The notes: generated by a model not told the origin, from the letters alone. Shown: positions 28,944 to 38,065, counted from the stretch's first letter. The stretch: DNA of 64,000 bases from CAIWHR01 sp963709525 (GCA_963709525.1 CAVPXB010000015.1:375495-439494); one strand, 5' to 3'. Translations and numbers: made by a program.

Positions 28944-30824
28944 ATGACACCGACTGAGCAACAGATTCCTGGCGAAAGTCACACAGCCTCCCGCATCCTG
29001 TGGATGGCCGTCGCGACGGGAGCGCTGTTCCTGTTTGCACGGGCATTCTTGAAAGCGCCATGCTGGAGCCTGTTCCTTCCTGTCACAGTGATCGCATGGC
29101 CCATCTGGCACGATCAGAAGGAATACGCGCTGTTTCACCGGCGCACTGTGCTGGCAGGCGTGATGTTGGAAGACAGCTGGATCAGGCGCTGGTTCTGGTC
29201 CGGGCACGTCAGTGGGGCGTGGCAGGCGGTCAAGGCCCTGGTCTGGGCGACTGTGCTGCTCGCTTTTGGCGCCTTGCTTTCGCCAGAGCGGTGGGCCGTG
29301 CTGGCCGTAGATGCGCTGATCCTCGCGTTGATCATTGGCCCGGTGAGCCGGCGCCTCGCCGGTCAGGTGCGCGGCGAGCAGGTCGGTCTTGTTGCGCGGC
29401 GATGGCCGCTGGTCTGGCTCAGCTTTGCGGTACTGACCGTCGGATTTGTGATGCTCGACTTCTTTCTGATCGGCGCACCGGATACGCGCGGCATGGCTTG
29501 GAATGTCGTCGCCGAGAAAGCATTTTCAGATGTCAACGCTACCGCAAGCTGTCGACTTGCCGGCTGGCTGGTCGGGGGCCTCGCCACGGCGGATCGGCTC
29601 ATCTGGCACTCGATAGAGGTGCTGATCCCAAGCTTGCCCGATAAGGAACTAAAGCTGGCAGCCTGGGCAATCGTCCTCCTCCAGGTAGGCTTTCTTTCGG
29701 TTGCGTTTACGCGGTTTCAGCTGGGCGTCGTGGCTGTCGTCGAGCATCGGACTCGACGCCTTGCTGCACCGGGCGGCGAGGGCCCCGGCACCAGTTCGAG
29801 GACCTTCGTTGTCGCGATTCTGGTGCTCGCGGCGGCCTCCTCGTACGTCGCCTTCAAGCTCCGGGACTTCGATCCGGCAGCGCTGGCGACCGGTGCCCGC
29901 AAAGTCATTGCGTGGGCAAACCCCTGCCGTCCTGACACGCAGGCGCTCGCAGCACTCAAGACCAGGTTCGCCGCTGAAGTCGACCGCGTCCGCACTGCTG
30001 CGAAGCAGCGGGCCAGCGAACAGATCGACGGCGCACTCGATCCCCTGTTCGCCGACGTGGAGCAAGGTATCGATCGCTATCTCGACTGGTACTTCTCAGT
30101 GCCCGGGGAATACGAACGTCTCGTGGCATGGGCCGCCGGCACTTTGGCTGAACAGATGAAGAACGAGCTCGAGCAGCGCCTGTTCGGGGGATTCGGATTC
30201 GCTGACCGGCTCGAGCGCGCCAACAACAAGATCGTCGACGGTTCGGTAGCACAAATGTCCGCGCTGGCAACCCAGCTGGGTGTCCAGATCAAATCGGAGG
30301 TGCAGACCAGCCCCTGCCGGCTCGAGGCAATGAATCTGTCGGCATTCGGTAATCTCGATCGTGATTTGCACCGGGCGGTTGCGGCGGGTGGCACCGGGAT
30401 GGCGGTCGCCGCTGCCACCGGCGCGCTGGCCAAGATGACTGCCGCTGCAGTCGCCCGCAAGGTGGCCTCGAAGGAAGTCATCCAAGGCGGTGCCCGCTTG
30501 ACGGCGAGGACAGCAGCGAAGAGAGGCGGCTCCATGTTGCTGCCGGCGCTTGGAGCCGCGACAGTCTGCGGCCCGTTGGCGCCGCTTTGTGCCGTAGCTG
30601 CGGGCATCGGCACTTGGCTGTTAGCTGACCAGGCCTTCATCAAGATCGACGAACTCCGATTCCGCACCGGGATGCGGGCCGAAATATTGGAATCCCTGCT
30701 CGGACAGAAGGTCGAACTGGCCAAGGAAATGCGGGCGATGCACCATGCAGCTGTCGACGAGATGGCGCTTGGCATTCGCAATTCAGTAGAAGGTGCCTTC
30801 ATCCCGGTCCGGGATGGGCTGTGA
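28944..30824 (+). CDS. Large membrane protein of unknown function
   Basis: A 626-residue protein that I do not recognise. Residues 15-60, 95-135, 155-175 and 235-260 look like membrane helices, with another near 285-300. Residues 325-450 are charged and helical with possible coiled coil. Residues 470-560 are Ala/Gly-rich and end in LPALGAATVCGPLAPLCAVA and a final hydrophobic segment. That glycine-rich stretch recalls membrane-inserting helical hairpins, but the comparison is weak. Start ATG 28944 has no strong ribosome site. The gene is complete although it lies among broken ones. Confidence 0.6.
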   Translation: MTPTEQQIPGESHTASRILWMAVATGALFLFARAFLKAPCWSLFLPVTVIAWPIWHDQKEYALFHRRTVLAGVMLEDSWIRRWFWSGHVSGAWQAVKALVWATVLLAFGALLSPERWAVLAVDALILALIIGPVSRRLAGQVRGEQVGLVARRWPLVWLSFAVLTVGFVMLDFFLIGAPDTRGMAWNVVAEKAFSDVNATASCRLAGWLVGGLATADRLIWHSIEVLIPSLPDKELKLAAWAIVLLQVGFLSVAFTRFQLGVVAVVEHRTRRLAAPGGEGPGTSSRTFVVAILVLAAASSYVAFKLRDFDPAALATGARKVIAWANPCRPDTQALAALKTRFAAEVDRVRTAAKQRASEQIDGALDPLFADVEQGIDRYLDWYFSVPGEYERLVAWAAGTLAEQMKNELEQRLFGGFGFADRLERANNKIVDGSVAQMSALATQLGVQIKSEVQTSPCRLEAMNLSAFGNLDRDLHRAVAAGGTGMAVAAATGALAKMTAAAVARKVASKEVIQGGARLTARTAAKRGGSMLLPALGAATVCGPLAPLCAVAAGIGTWLLADQAFIKIDELRFRTGMRAEILESLLGQKVELAKEMRAMHHAAVDEMALGIRNSVEGAFIPVRDGL

Positions 30825-31111
30825 GTGCCAAGGGGAGGACTGCGACATGATTGTCGCGAACCCGGGCGGTTGGGGACCCCGCCGCCAACGCGCCCTACGA
30901 GTTCGACCATCTTATCGCCAGGTAGCCACCACCGTCGGCGCCCGTGACGGCCACGTCCTGTCATGGGCGCTCGAGCGCACCTTGGCTGACGAATAGGGTG
31001 CCTCTCTATGACGTTCCCGGAGATCTTCCCGATGCCCACGATCGCGGGGCGCCCGGCGCAAGTGTGCGCGAGCGCAACCCGGCGCGCCGGCATCCGCGCT
31101 AAGCTGTTGGC

Positions 31112-32725
31112 ATGGTGAAGCCCAGCACGCTGCGCATCGGCCATCGTTACCGCGAGAACCGGCTGAACGGCCCGTACGATGCGCTCGTCATCGGCTCGGG
31201 GATGGGCGGCCTGGCCGCCGCCGCGCTGCTGTCGGAACTCGGCCGGCGCGTCGCGGTCCTCGAGCAACACTACACCGCGGGCGGCGCTACACACAGCTAC
31301 GAGCGCGCCGGCTACGAGTGGGACGTCGGCGTTCACTACATCGGCGACATGGGTGCGCGAACTTCCCTGCGCCGGATGATGGACTTCCTCACGCAGGGCC
31401 GGCTCGAGTGGGCACCGATGGACGCGCACTACGACCGCTTCTTCATCGGCGACCGAATCTACGACGCCGTGGCCGGCCGCGCGGCATTCCGCGACAACCT
31501 CGTCGCGCACTTCCCGCGCCAGGCCGGGGCGATCGACCGGTACATCGAGTTGATGGGCGAGGTAGCGCGCGGCATGCGCGCGTTCTCGCTCGAGCGCACA
31601 CTGCCGCCTTGGGCGGCCGCCATCGCCGGCCCCTGGCTGCGCCGGCGCCTGCCGACCTGCTTCGGCCGCACGACCTGGGAGGTGTTGTCGGAGATCACCG
31701 ATGACCGCGAGCTTATCGCGGTGCTCACTGGCCAGTGGGGCGACATCGGGTTGCCGCCCAGGCGATCGGCGTTCCTGTTCCAGGCGCTGATCGCGAGGCA
31801 CTACCTGCACGGCGGCTTTTACCCGGTGGGTGGTGCGTGGCGCATCGCCGACACCATCCTGCCGCGCATCCGCGCCGCGGGCGGCGAGGTGTTTACGTAC
31901 GCGCGCGTCGAAGAGATCCTGGTCCGCAACGGCAGGGTGCGCGGCTTGCGCATGGCCGACGGCCACGAGATCGAGTGCGCCTGCGTGATCTCCGACGCCG
32001 GGGCCGCCAACACCTTCGGCCGCCTGCTGCCGGCCGAGGTTTCGCGGCAGCACGGCTACGACCGTCTGCTGTCGCAGGTGAAGCCGAGCGTCGGGCACCT
32101 GGGCGTGTACATAGGCCTGCGGGGCACCGCGGCCGAACTGGGGCTGCCGAAGACCAACTACTGGATCTACCCCGGCAACGACTCCGATGCTGCCCTCGAC
32201 CGCTACCTGGCCGACCCGTCGTCCGAGTTTCCGGCGGTCTACATATCGTTCCCGTCGGCCAAGGACCCCGACTTCGAGCGGCGGCACCCGGGCAAGGCCA
32301 CCATCGAGATCGTGGCCCCGGTGCCGTACGAGCCCTTCGCGGCCTGGGCCGGCAAGACCTGGGGCAAGCGCGGCGAGGACTACGAGGCGCTCAAGGAAGC
32401 ATACGGCGAGAGGCTGCTGGCGCACCTGTTCGACAAAGTGCCGCAAGCGCGCGGCCACATCGATTACTGGGAAGTGTCGACGCCACTGTCGATGCAGTGG
32501 TTCTGCGGCTGGCAGCGCGGCGAGTTGTACGGACTCGACCACGACCCCGCGCGGATGCGCGCGCGCTGGCTGCGCCCGCGGACGAAGGTGCCGGGGCTGT
32601 GGCTCACGGGGCAGGACATCATGTCCTGTGGAGTCAGCGGCGCCATGATGGGAGGCCTGGCGTGCGCCACGGCCGTGGCCGGTGTGCGGCACATGATGCC
32701 GGTGATGAAGCGCATCTTCGGCTGA
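31112..32725 (+). CDS. FAD-dependent oxidoreductase, RetSat/CrtI-like (copy 1)
   Basis: A 537-residue flavoprotein. The dinucleotide-binding motif VIGSGMGGLAAAALLSELG starts near residue 26, followed by VLEQHYTAGG and DVGVHYIGDMG, as in carotenoid desaturases and retinol saturases. The C-terminal FAD motif is GLWLTGQDIMSCGVSGAMMGG. It probably reduces or oxidises a polyunsaturated or hydrophobic substrate; which one cannot be read. A related gene lies at 56704-58224, sharing FYPVGG/YYPVGG and LP.(I/V)RAAGGE motifs. It stands alone between a membrane protein and IS debris. Confidence 0.85.
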   Translation: MVKPSTLRIGHRYRENRLNGPYDALVIGSGMGGLAAAALLSELGRRVAVLEQHYTAGGATHSYERAGYEWDVGVHYIGDMGARTSLRRMMDFLTQGRLEWAPMDAHYDRFFIGDRIYDAVAGRAAFRDNLVAHFPRQAGAIDRYIELMGEVARGMRAFSLERTLPPWAAAIAGPWLRRRLPTCFGRTTWEVLSEITDDRELIAVLTGQWGDIGLPPRRSAFLFQALIARHYLHGGFYPVGGAWRIADTILPRIRAAGGEVFTYARVEEILVRNGRVRGLRMADGHEIECACVISDAGAANTFGRLLPAEVSRQHGYDRLLSQVKPSVGHLGVYIGLRGTAAELGLPKTNYWIYPGNDSDAALDRYLADPSSEFPAVYISFPSAKDPDFERRHPGKATIEIVAPVPYEPFAAWAGKTWGKRGEDYEALKEAYGERLLAHLFDKVPQARGHIDYWEVSTPLSMQWFCGWQRGELYGLDHDPARMRARWLRPRTKVPGLWLTGQDIMSCGVSGAMMGGLACATAVAGVRHMMPVMKRIFG

Positions 32726-32769
32726 GCGTCCGGTCGTTGACCTTCTCGACCTCTCGCCTGGGGCGCGCG

Positions 32770-32784
32770 CCGACAGGCTGCTAG
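32770..32784 (+). repeat. Mobile-element terminus at a gene break (15 bp)
   Basis: CCGACAGGCTGCTAG equals the outer end of the miniature element at 25813-25975. The fadD fragment starts right here, and its stop codon TAG (complement of CTA at 32781-32783) belongs to this end. So a mobile element, now mostly lost, cut the 3' end of fadD. Confidence 0.6.
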
Positions 32785-33423
32785 TGCGGCCATACAGCAC
32801 GGTTGCTGACCGCGGCCGCCTCGAGGACGCCGGGATGCATCATGACGACATCCTCAATCTCGTTCGGGAACACCTTGAAACCGGACACGACGATCATGTC
32901 CTTCTTGCGGTCGGTGATCTTGAAGTGGCCGCGTCGGTCCATAACGCCCAGGTCACCGGTACGGAACCAGCCGTCCCGCGTGAACACCTTTGCCGTCTCG
33001 TCGGCACGGTTCCAGTAACCCCGCATGACGTTCGGCCCGCGAATGCAGATCTCGCCCACTTTCGGGACATTCAAGCTGCTGCACGTTGGCCACCAAGTTG
33101 TGATGCGTGAGGATCGCGCCTTTCGCCACCCCCGTCGTGCCGCCCGTTTACTGCAGGAACGCGATGTCATTGTGGGTCAAGGGCACATCGTCCAGCACTT
33201 GCTCTCGACCTTGCCGCAATGCGGCCCTGAACCTGATTGCGTCCGGGATCCGCCACTTCGGCGCCATCTTCTTGACATGCTTCACCACGAGGCTGGCAAG
33301 CAACGCCCTGGGCCGCGGCAACGGGTCGCCGACCTGCGTTGTGATGACGCGTTGGCCACGGGACTTCGACAGTCCAATGTACCGGGACCGGAGTGGTCGC
33401 GCGTGGACTTGGCGCCCGACCAT
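32781..33423 (-). pseudogene. fadD: Acyl-CoA ligase (FadD-like) pseudogene
   Basis: Read from 33423 downward, VVKHVKKMAPKWRIPDAIRF and VPLTHNDIAFLQ match the middle of long-chain acyl-CoA ligases. A TAA then replaces the Tyr before TGGTTGVAKGAILTHHNLVA, the AMP-binding signature. After VQQL an internal deletion joins, in another frame, VPKVGEICIRGPNVMRGYWN and GWFRTGDLGVMDRRGHFKIT. The sequence stops at a mobile-element end, so the last 60 or so residues are missing too. At least four lesions are present. Confidence 0.8.
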
Positions 33424-33489
33424 CTTGCAATGGCGGCAGGCAGGCTCGATTCGCTGTTCGGTGGTTACGATCTGGCTACGCCAGAAAGG

Positions 33490-33521
33490 ACAGGGGGCTA
33501 GCGATCGAGCTAACCCCCTGT
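33490..33521 (+). terminator. Strong hairpin, terminator-like
   Basis: Arms ACAGGGGG (33490-33497) and CCCCCTGT (33514-33521), extended inward by TAGC/GCTA after one mismatch, with a six-base loop. Few T residues follow, so factor-independent termination is uncertain. It lies between the fadD remnant and the tRNA fragment. Confidence 0.45.
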
Positions 33522-33526
33522 CTTGT

Positions 33527-33575
33527 TGGTAGGCCGTGTAGGGATCGAAGCTACGGCCAACGGATCAAGAGAATC
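33527..33575 (-). other. 3' half of a tRNA-Lys(CTT), probable integration scar
   Basis: Read on the minus strand, 33575 to 33527 gives an anticodon loop with CTT, then ATCCGTTGGCCGTAGCTTCG, ATCCCTACACGGCC and TACCA. This matches the 3' half of tRNA-Lys, ending in CCA. The 5' half is absent and the T-stem has one mismatch, so it is not a working tRNA. Such 3' fragments are left where integrative elements enter tRNA genes. No integrase is visible in the window. Confidence 0.65.
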
Positions 33576-33702
33576 GGGCCCCAATAGGGATCATTTTTCA
33601 AATCAGGCTCTTGCAACACACGCCAAGTTTCAAGAGCAGCCCTACACAGCCAGGAACGAACTTAACGAAGGCATGAAGAGTTACGAAATGGCTACGCTGA
33701 CA

Positions 33703-34003
33703 TCAACGCGCAGGCACTCGATCGCGCCAGTATCCGGGCAGCCGTGAATGATGCGCAACCGCGAAAACCACAATGCCCTCCGCCTCTGGCCGATAGATGA
33801 TGGAAAACAGGAGCTTCTTGATGATGACGCGCCGAGTGCCTGGCGTTGCCTGCGAGCCCGAGAGCGGGAAAGCCAAAGCGCGCGCTGTTGCTTCTTCGAC
33901 AGCGGCAGCGAAACGCGCCCCTTGGCCAGGCTGGACTTGCTCGTAGTACGCAGTCTCGGCAAGAAACTGCTCGCGCCGGCGCGACAAAACGCGCTTGCTT
34001 CAC
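33703..34003 (-). pseudogene. RelE/ParE-type toxin with N-terminal frameshift
   Basis: GTG 34003 overlaps the antitoxin stop by four bases and begins MKQARFVAPA, the usual start of this toxin group. The rest, EQFLAETAYYEQVQPGQGAR, VIIKKLLFSIIYRPEAEGIV and VFAVAHHSRLPGYW, is one frame away. One extra base (or two missing) near 33972-33976 explains it. A TTG at 33987 could start the second frame but would lose the conserved N-terminal strand. The toxin is probably inactive unless this is a sequencing error. Confidence 0.7.
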
Positions 34004-34230
34004 CGGGTATTGCGCCTGGCCTCAGCGAAAACGCTTTCAGCGGAAAAAGCCTGAAGGTCGCCGCGATCATACGCGGCGATACGCTCCTCGATCTCTCGAT
34101 TCCAGGCGGCTTCCACGTCCGACAGAGGCGGCCCCTGCAGCGACTCGAGCAGCACTTCCGCCAGTCGCGCGCGGTCGTGTGGCGCAAGCGCGCGCGCCTG
34201 TTGTTCAAGCTCGGTCAGCGATTCAGCCAT
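34000..34230 (-). CDS. Addiction-module antitoxin (PF09720-like)
   Basis: A 76-residue protein typical of the short antitoxins of this group: LEQQARALAPHDRARLAEVL and LLESLQ, then VEAAWNREIEERIAAYDRGD. It has no separate DNA-binding domain visible and pairs with the RelE-like gene directly downstream through a GTGA overlap. ATG 34230 is preceded by a GGAGGT-like site. Confidence 0.8.
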   Translation of the reverse strand: MAESLTELEQQARALAPHDRARLAEVLLESLQGPPLSDVEAAWNREIEERIAAYDRGDLQAFSAESVFAEARRNTR

Positions 34231-34806
34231 TAGCGCACCTCCGATTTCCCGCGTCCGCCCATCTTACGCGCGAGGCCTTAATGTCGACCCTGGCCCGTCG
34301 ACCCGGGTGCTCCGATCCGATCATAGAAATCGATTGAAGCCACCGTTCAAGTTGCGGGAGCGAGGCACATCAACCGTCTCCGATAGTGCCTGCAAGGGGA
34401 GGCAAGGATCGCGCCTGCCCGCGGCCCAACACTGCGGGAGATCGCCAGCGCCGAGCACCAGCCGCCCCCAATTCGCCGTTCCCGCCCGCCCGGCCTACGA
34501 GTTCGGTCAACGCATCGCTGTGTCACCCCGACCGTCGACCGCCCGCCGCGTGCGATGCCGGGCAAACGCGTGCCTGCCGCCGCCGGCACGCGACGCGAAC
34601 TCGAAGACCCGCGCGCAACGTCCGCATCCGGAGCTACCCGGGCACCGCAGCGACCTCTGATCACCTCCAGCTTTCCGTCACTCCGGATCAGTCACGACGT
34701 GCCAAGCTGCTCCCGACCGCACGTCGGGGGGCGTTGGATCTACTACCCCTCGCTGCCCACGGCCAAGACCTCCTGACGCGCGAGGCACCGCCGCAGCGGT
34801 CGCCGC
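34231..34806. other. Gene-free stretch holding degenerate repeat copy C
   Basis: No coding frame with family resemblance is seen. Bases 34304-34410 are copy C of the degenerate repeat described at 28100-28200. The rest is GC-rich without visible structure. Confidence 0.45.
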
Positions 34807-35220
34807 TCAGCCTCCGCGGCGAGTGAACCGGTCGGTGACCACCCCGAAGCCGACAACCAGCGCGACGATGATCGCCGCGATGCCGATCATCTGCAGCCCG
34901 TCGTAGTCCTTCGGATCGAAGATGATGATCTTGCGGCCGATAGCGATCAGCGCCACGGTGAAGATCACCTTGAGCTCGATCGCGCCCTTCTCGAAATAGA
35001 TCTTGATGGTCTCGAGGAGCTCGAGGCCGATCAGCACCAGCAGGAAGAACCCGAAGACCTCCAGCAGCTCGTCGACCTCGAGCAGCAGGATTGGCGGCGA
35101 CAGGATGTCCCTCACCAGGATCCAGCCCACTTCGACGGTCGACAACGCTACGACCACCACAAGCATCGCGATCAGCGCACCCACGATCATGCGTTCGTAC
35201 TTCCTGAGCCATTGCGACAT
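34807..35220 (-). CDS. PsiE-like membrane protein
   Basis: A 137-residue inner-membrane protein with four hydrophobic helices (residues 12-34, 52-75, 83-98 and 107-128) and the charged motif LEVDELLEVFGFFLLVLIGL with LETIKIYF, as in phosphate-starvation-inducible E family proteins. The function of the family is not established. ATG 35220 has AAAGGAGA upstream. No pho box was identified. Confidence 0.75.
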   Translation of the reverse strand: MSQWLRKYERMIVGALIAMLVVVVALSTVEVGWILVRDILSPPILLLEVDELLEVFGFFLLVLIGLELLETIKIYFEKGAIELKVIFTVALIAIGRKIIIFDPKDYDGLQMIGIAAIIVALVVGFGVVTDRFTRRGG

Positions 35221-35344
35221 CTGCTGTTCTCCTTTGGAGCGCGCCGCCGGATCGCCTCAGACGGGGCGCTCGACGGAGAGTGTAGCCTCGCCGGGTGTCG
35301 GGCCCGGTTGACCGGACTTGACTGCCGGGCCAGCGCTTCGCCCC

Positions 35345-35600
35345 ATGCGCACGAGTATAGCGGCCGGGGGGACGCTGGCGGCGCTGGCGTTCTGTCCGTT
35401 GCCGGCGGTCACCCAGGTGTCGGCGGCGGAGGCGGTGGCCTAGACCGGGCTGCACGCTGCCGCCGCGCGCGGCGACGGGGCCCCGCGATCGATCGCTTCT
35501 TCGGCGGCGACAAGGCGGCGCTGCAGGCGCGCGATGCCCATGGCTGCACGCCCGGGCGGCCGCCCAGGGGCATGCATACCGCCGCTCCTTCGCCGTGGTG
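35345..35600 (+). pseudogene. Ankyrin-repeat protein remnant
   Basis: ATG 35345 begins a signal-like sequence (MRTSIAAGGTLAALAFCPLP), then a TAG. Behind it TGLHAAAARGD and, one frame away, AIDRFFGGDKAALQARDAHG and CTP form the start of an ankyrin repeat. The remainder is lost. A stop and at least one frame change make it a relic. Confidence 0.5.
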
Positions 35601-35614
35601 ACGCATGCGGCCGG

Positions 35615-35989
35615 TCACGGAAGAGTTCCGCGCCGACCGTGAATGGCGACGGCTGGGGCGCACACGTTGCCCGGTTCGGAGAGCAGCGGGTCGTAGTAGG
35701 CCTCACGGCCGGCGGGCTCGACGCTGCGGCTCGCCAGTCGGTCGACAGCGCTAGAAAGGCCAGCCAGCCATGAGTCCGTGGCAACACCGCTCAGGGCGAT
35801 GCGGGTAGGCTGCTTCTCGAAGGCGCTGGCATTCCTGTCACTCACTGTGTCCGCGTGCCCCGCTGCGCAAGCCAGCGTGAAGGCCAATGCAGCGATGGTG
35901 GACAGCCGGGGGCGACGCGTTCTCGTGCGGGGGGAGTCTGCCGGGCCGGATCGCCGACCAACTCCAATGTACGTGGAGAGTGCATCCAT
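35615..35989 (-). CDS. Short exported protein or 5' remnant, unknown
   Basis: A 124-residue frame starting at ATG 35989 behind a very good AAGGAGAAAGAC site. Residues 28-45 (STIAALAFTLACAAGHA) form a signal or membrane segment after a long Arg-rich N-terminus. The following DTVSDRNASAFEKQPTRIAL has no recognised family. Because a strong ribosome site precedes an apparently unfinished protein, it may be the 5' end of a larger gene cut off by rearrangement. Confidence 0.4.
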   Translation of the reverse strand: MDALSTYIGVGRRSGPADSPRTRTRRPRLSTIAALAFTLACAAGHADTVSDRNASAFEKQPTRIALSGVATDSWLAGLSSAVDRLASRSVEPAGREAYYDPLLSEPGNVCAPAVAIHGRRGTLP

Positions 35990-36832
35990 GTCTTTCTCCT
36001 TTTGGCCGTTGAGGGCGCTTGCCGAGTGACGGCGAGCCAAGTGAGCAGACACCGGGCGCGTAGTGAGAGAGGCTATGACGCTGCTCGCCGCCACGGCAAG
36101 CGCGATGTTGTGCGTGCTGGAGACCGCAGTCCAGTCGGGTCTCCTGAAAACGACCCTGAAGTCGGGTTTCTCCTAAGGGGAAGCCCATTCGGGCCTCCCA
36201 TTCGATCCGGCAGAAGCTCAGCGCCGATTGAAGTTCACTGTGTGATCGGGCAGTGAATTCACGCCGGTCCTTCATACATTGGTCAACGCTTGAAGTGCCG
36301 CTTCCTCTCGCTTGACCGCTCGCCCCCACTTCCGATGCTCGAACACCCACACCTGGGAACCGGGAAAACGCTGCAATCCTAGGTGACCAGCCAGGATGCA
36401 GCGCAGCTGCTGTTCGCGACGGGCTGGAATTGGCCGAGGGCTCCGCGATCCCTGAACGGCGGCAATGCAGTGGTTGCTGCCGGTGGCAGCCACAGCTTGA
36501 ACTCACGGTCTCTGGCACACAGCGGTCATCCAGGCGCCGGCGACCTCGCCGGCCTGATGGCCGGTTTCTGAGGTGCCGCTGATGTTGCCGGCTTGCCAGT
36601 GCGCGGCTGCCGTCTCCGGGTTTGCAGACCGGGATCGCGACCCAGCAGCTACAGTTGTCCGCAGTCGGCGTTGAGCAACGCCGGTACTTGGATTGTCCGA
36701 CGCGGACACCCCGCGGCCTCGAGCTGCAGTCGGTGGACCTGACGAGCAGCCCGCCGGCCATCCAGCCCACACCAAGCGGCTGGTTCGGGGCGTCGACCCG
36801 TGGCGCGAGGGTGTAGTGTGAGGAGACGGGAG
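35990..36832. other. Long stretch without recognisable genes
   Basis: About 840 bases with many short overlapping frames but no family resemblance on either strand. Short direct repeats of GTCGGGT(T)TCTCCT appear near 36134-36174. The last 15 bases carry the ribosome site of the LanC-like gene. Confidence 0.35.
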
Positions 36833-38065
36833 TTGACGACAAGCACGGTGCTGTACGGACCCGAACGCCACGAGCCTCTGGCCGGCGACGCGTGGAGCGA
36901 AGACGCTGCGCGCGCGACCATCGAGCGCTGGGTGACCGTGGCGCTGATCGACTTCGATCCCGCCCGCGGCTGGCGCGCCCACCCGCGCGAGGACGGCGGC
37001 CCGCCTGGCGAGCCGCTGTGTGAGCTGTACGGCGGCGCGGGCGGCGCAATCTGGGCGCTCGAGCACCTGGCAGAAGCGGGCGCGGTCCACAAGCGCTGGG
37101 ACTTCCGCAGCTTCGTGACGGGCCTGGCGGCGCAGCAGGTTGCGGCGCTGGCCGACAGCCAACATGGCACGGCGGCGTTCCTGATCGGCGAGTCGGGCCT
37201 GCGATTGCTGGAATGGAAGCTCACGCGCGACGCCGCCGTCGCGCAGCGTCTCTTCGAGGTGGTGGAAGGCAATCTGCACAACCCCGTGCGCGAGCAGTTG
37301 TGGGGCTCGTCGGGCAGCGTGCTGGCGGCCATCGCGATGACCGAACACACCGGCGAGGCCCGCTGGGCCGCGCTGGTGCAGCCCGCAGTGCAGGCACTGT
37401 GGGACGAGATGGAACCCATCGAGGCCGCTGGCGGCACCTGGGGTTGGGTGCAGAGCCTCTACGGCCGTGTCGAGACGCTTATCGGCGCCGGCCACGGCTT
37501 CGTCGGCAACGTCTACCCCGCGGTGCGCGGCGCGGCTTTCATCACGCCCGAACTGCGCGATGCATTCGCGGCTCGTGCTCTGGCCTTCCTGCAAGCCACC
37601 GCGCTGCGTGACGGCGACTGCGTGAACTGGTGGCCGCGAGTGCCGCCGTATTCGCCCGCGAACAAGCCGCCGCTGGTGCAGGACTGCCACGGCGCCGCGG
37701 GCATCGTCTGCCGCCTGGCGCCGCTGCCGCGCAGCGTGCCCGACGCCGAGACCTGGGACCTGTTGCTGCTGCAGGCCGGCGAGCTGACCTGGCGCGCCGG
37801 CCCGCTGGCCAAGGGAGTGGCCTTCTGCCACGGCACGGCCGGCAATGCCCACGCGCTCCTTCACCTGTTTGCCCGCACCGGCGACCAGCGATGGCTTGCA
37901 CGGGCGCGGGCCTTTGCGATGCACGGCATCGTGCAAGTGGAACAGGAACGCACCGTGCACGGTCAGGGACGCCACACGCTGTGGACGGGCGACCTGGGCA
38001 TGGCCTGCGTGCTGTGGGACTGCATCACCGGCCGGCCGGGGTTCCCGACGCTGGACTGCTTCTGA
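36833..38065 (+). CDS. Stand-alone LanC-like protein
   Basis: A 410-residue protein with the alpha/alpha-barrel repeats of lanthionine cyclases: ELYGGAGGAIWALEHL, GAGHGFVGNVYPAVR, QDCHGAAGIV, FCHGTAGNAHALLHLF and LWTGDLGMACVLWDC. The zinc ligands Cys285, Cys332 and His333 are present. TTG 36833 is chosen because AGGAG lies seven bases upstream; an in-frame start at 36800 has no site. No lantibiotic precursor, LanB, LanM or exporter is adjacent, so it may act like eukaryotic LanCL proteins, which add glutathione to dehydrated residues; this role is inferred. Confidence 0.85.
   Translation: MTTSTVLYGPERHEPLAGDAWSEDAARATIERWVTVALIDFDPARGWRAHPREDGGPPGEPLCELYGGAGGAIWALEHLAEAGAVHKRWDFRSFVTGLAAQQVAALADSQHGTAAFLIGESGLRLLEWKLTRDAAVAQRLFEVVEGNLHNPVREQLWGSSGSVLAAIAMTEHTGEARWAALVQPAVQALWDEMEPIEAAGGTWGWVQSLYGRVETLIGAGHGFVGNVYPAVRGAAFITPELRDAFAARALAFLQATALRDGDCVNWWPRVPPYSPANKPPLVQDCHGAAGIVCRLAPLPRSVPDAETWDLLLLQAGELTWRAGPLAKGVAFCHGTAGNAHALLHLFARTGDQRWLARARAFAMHGIVQVEQERTVHGQGRHTLWTGDLGMACVLWDCITGRPGFPTLDCF

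Noticed and set aside
30077..32800. Very long minus-strand frame (907 codons)
   Set aside because: It covers the antisense of two real plus-strand genes, is His/Arg/Pro-rich and has no family motif.
33490..33590. A complete tRNA gene
   Set aside because: Only the 3' half is present; no acceptor 5' strand or D-arm follows in the expected place.
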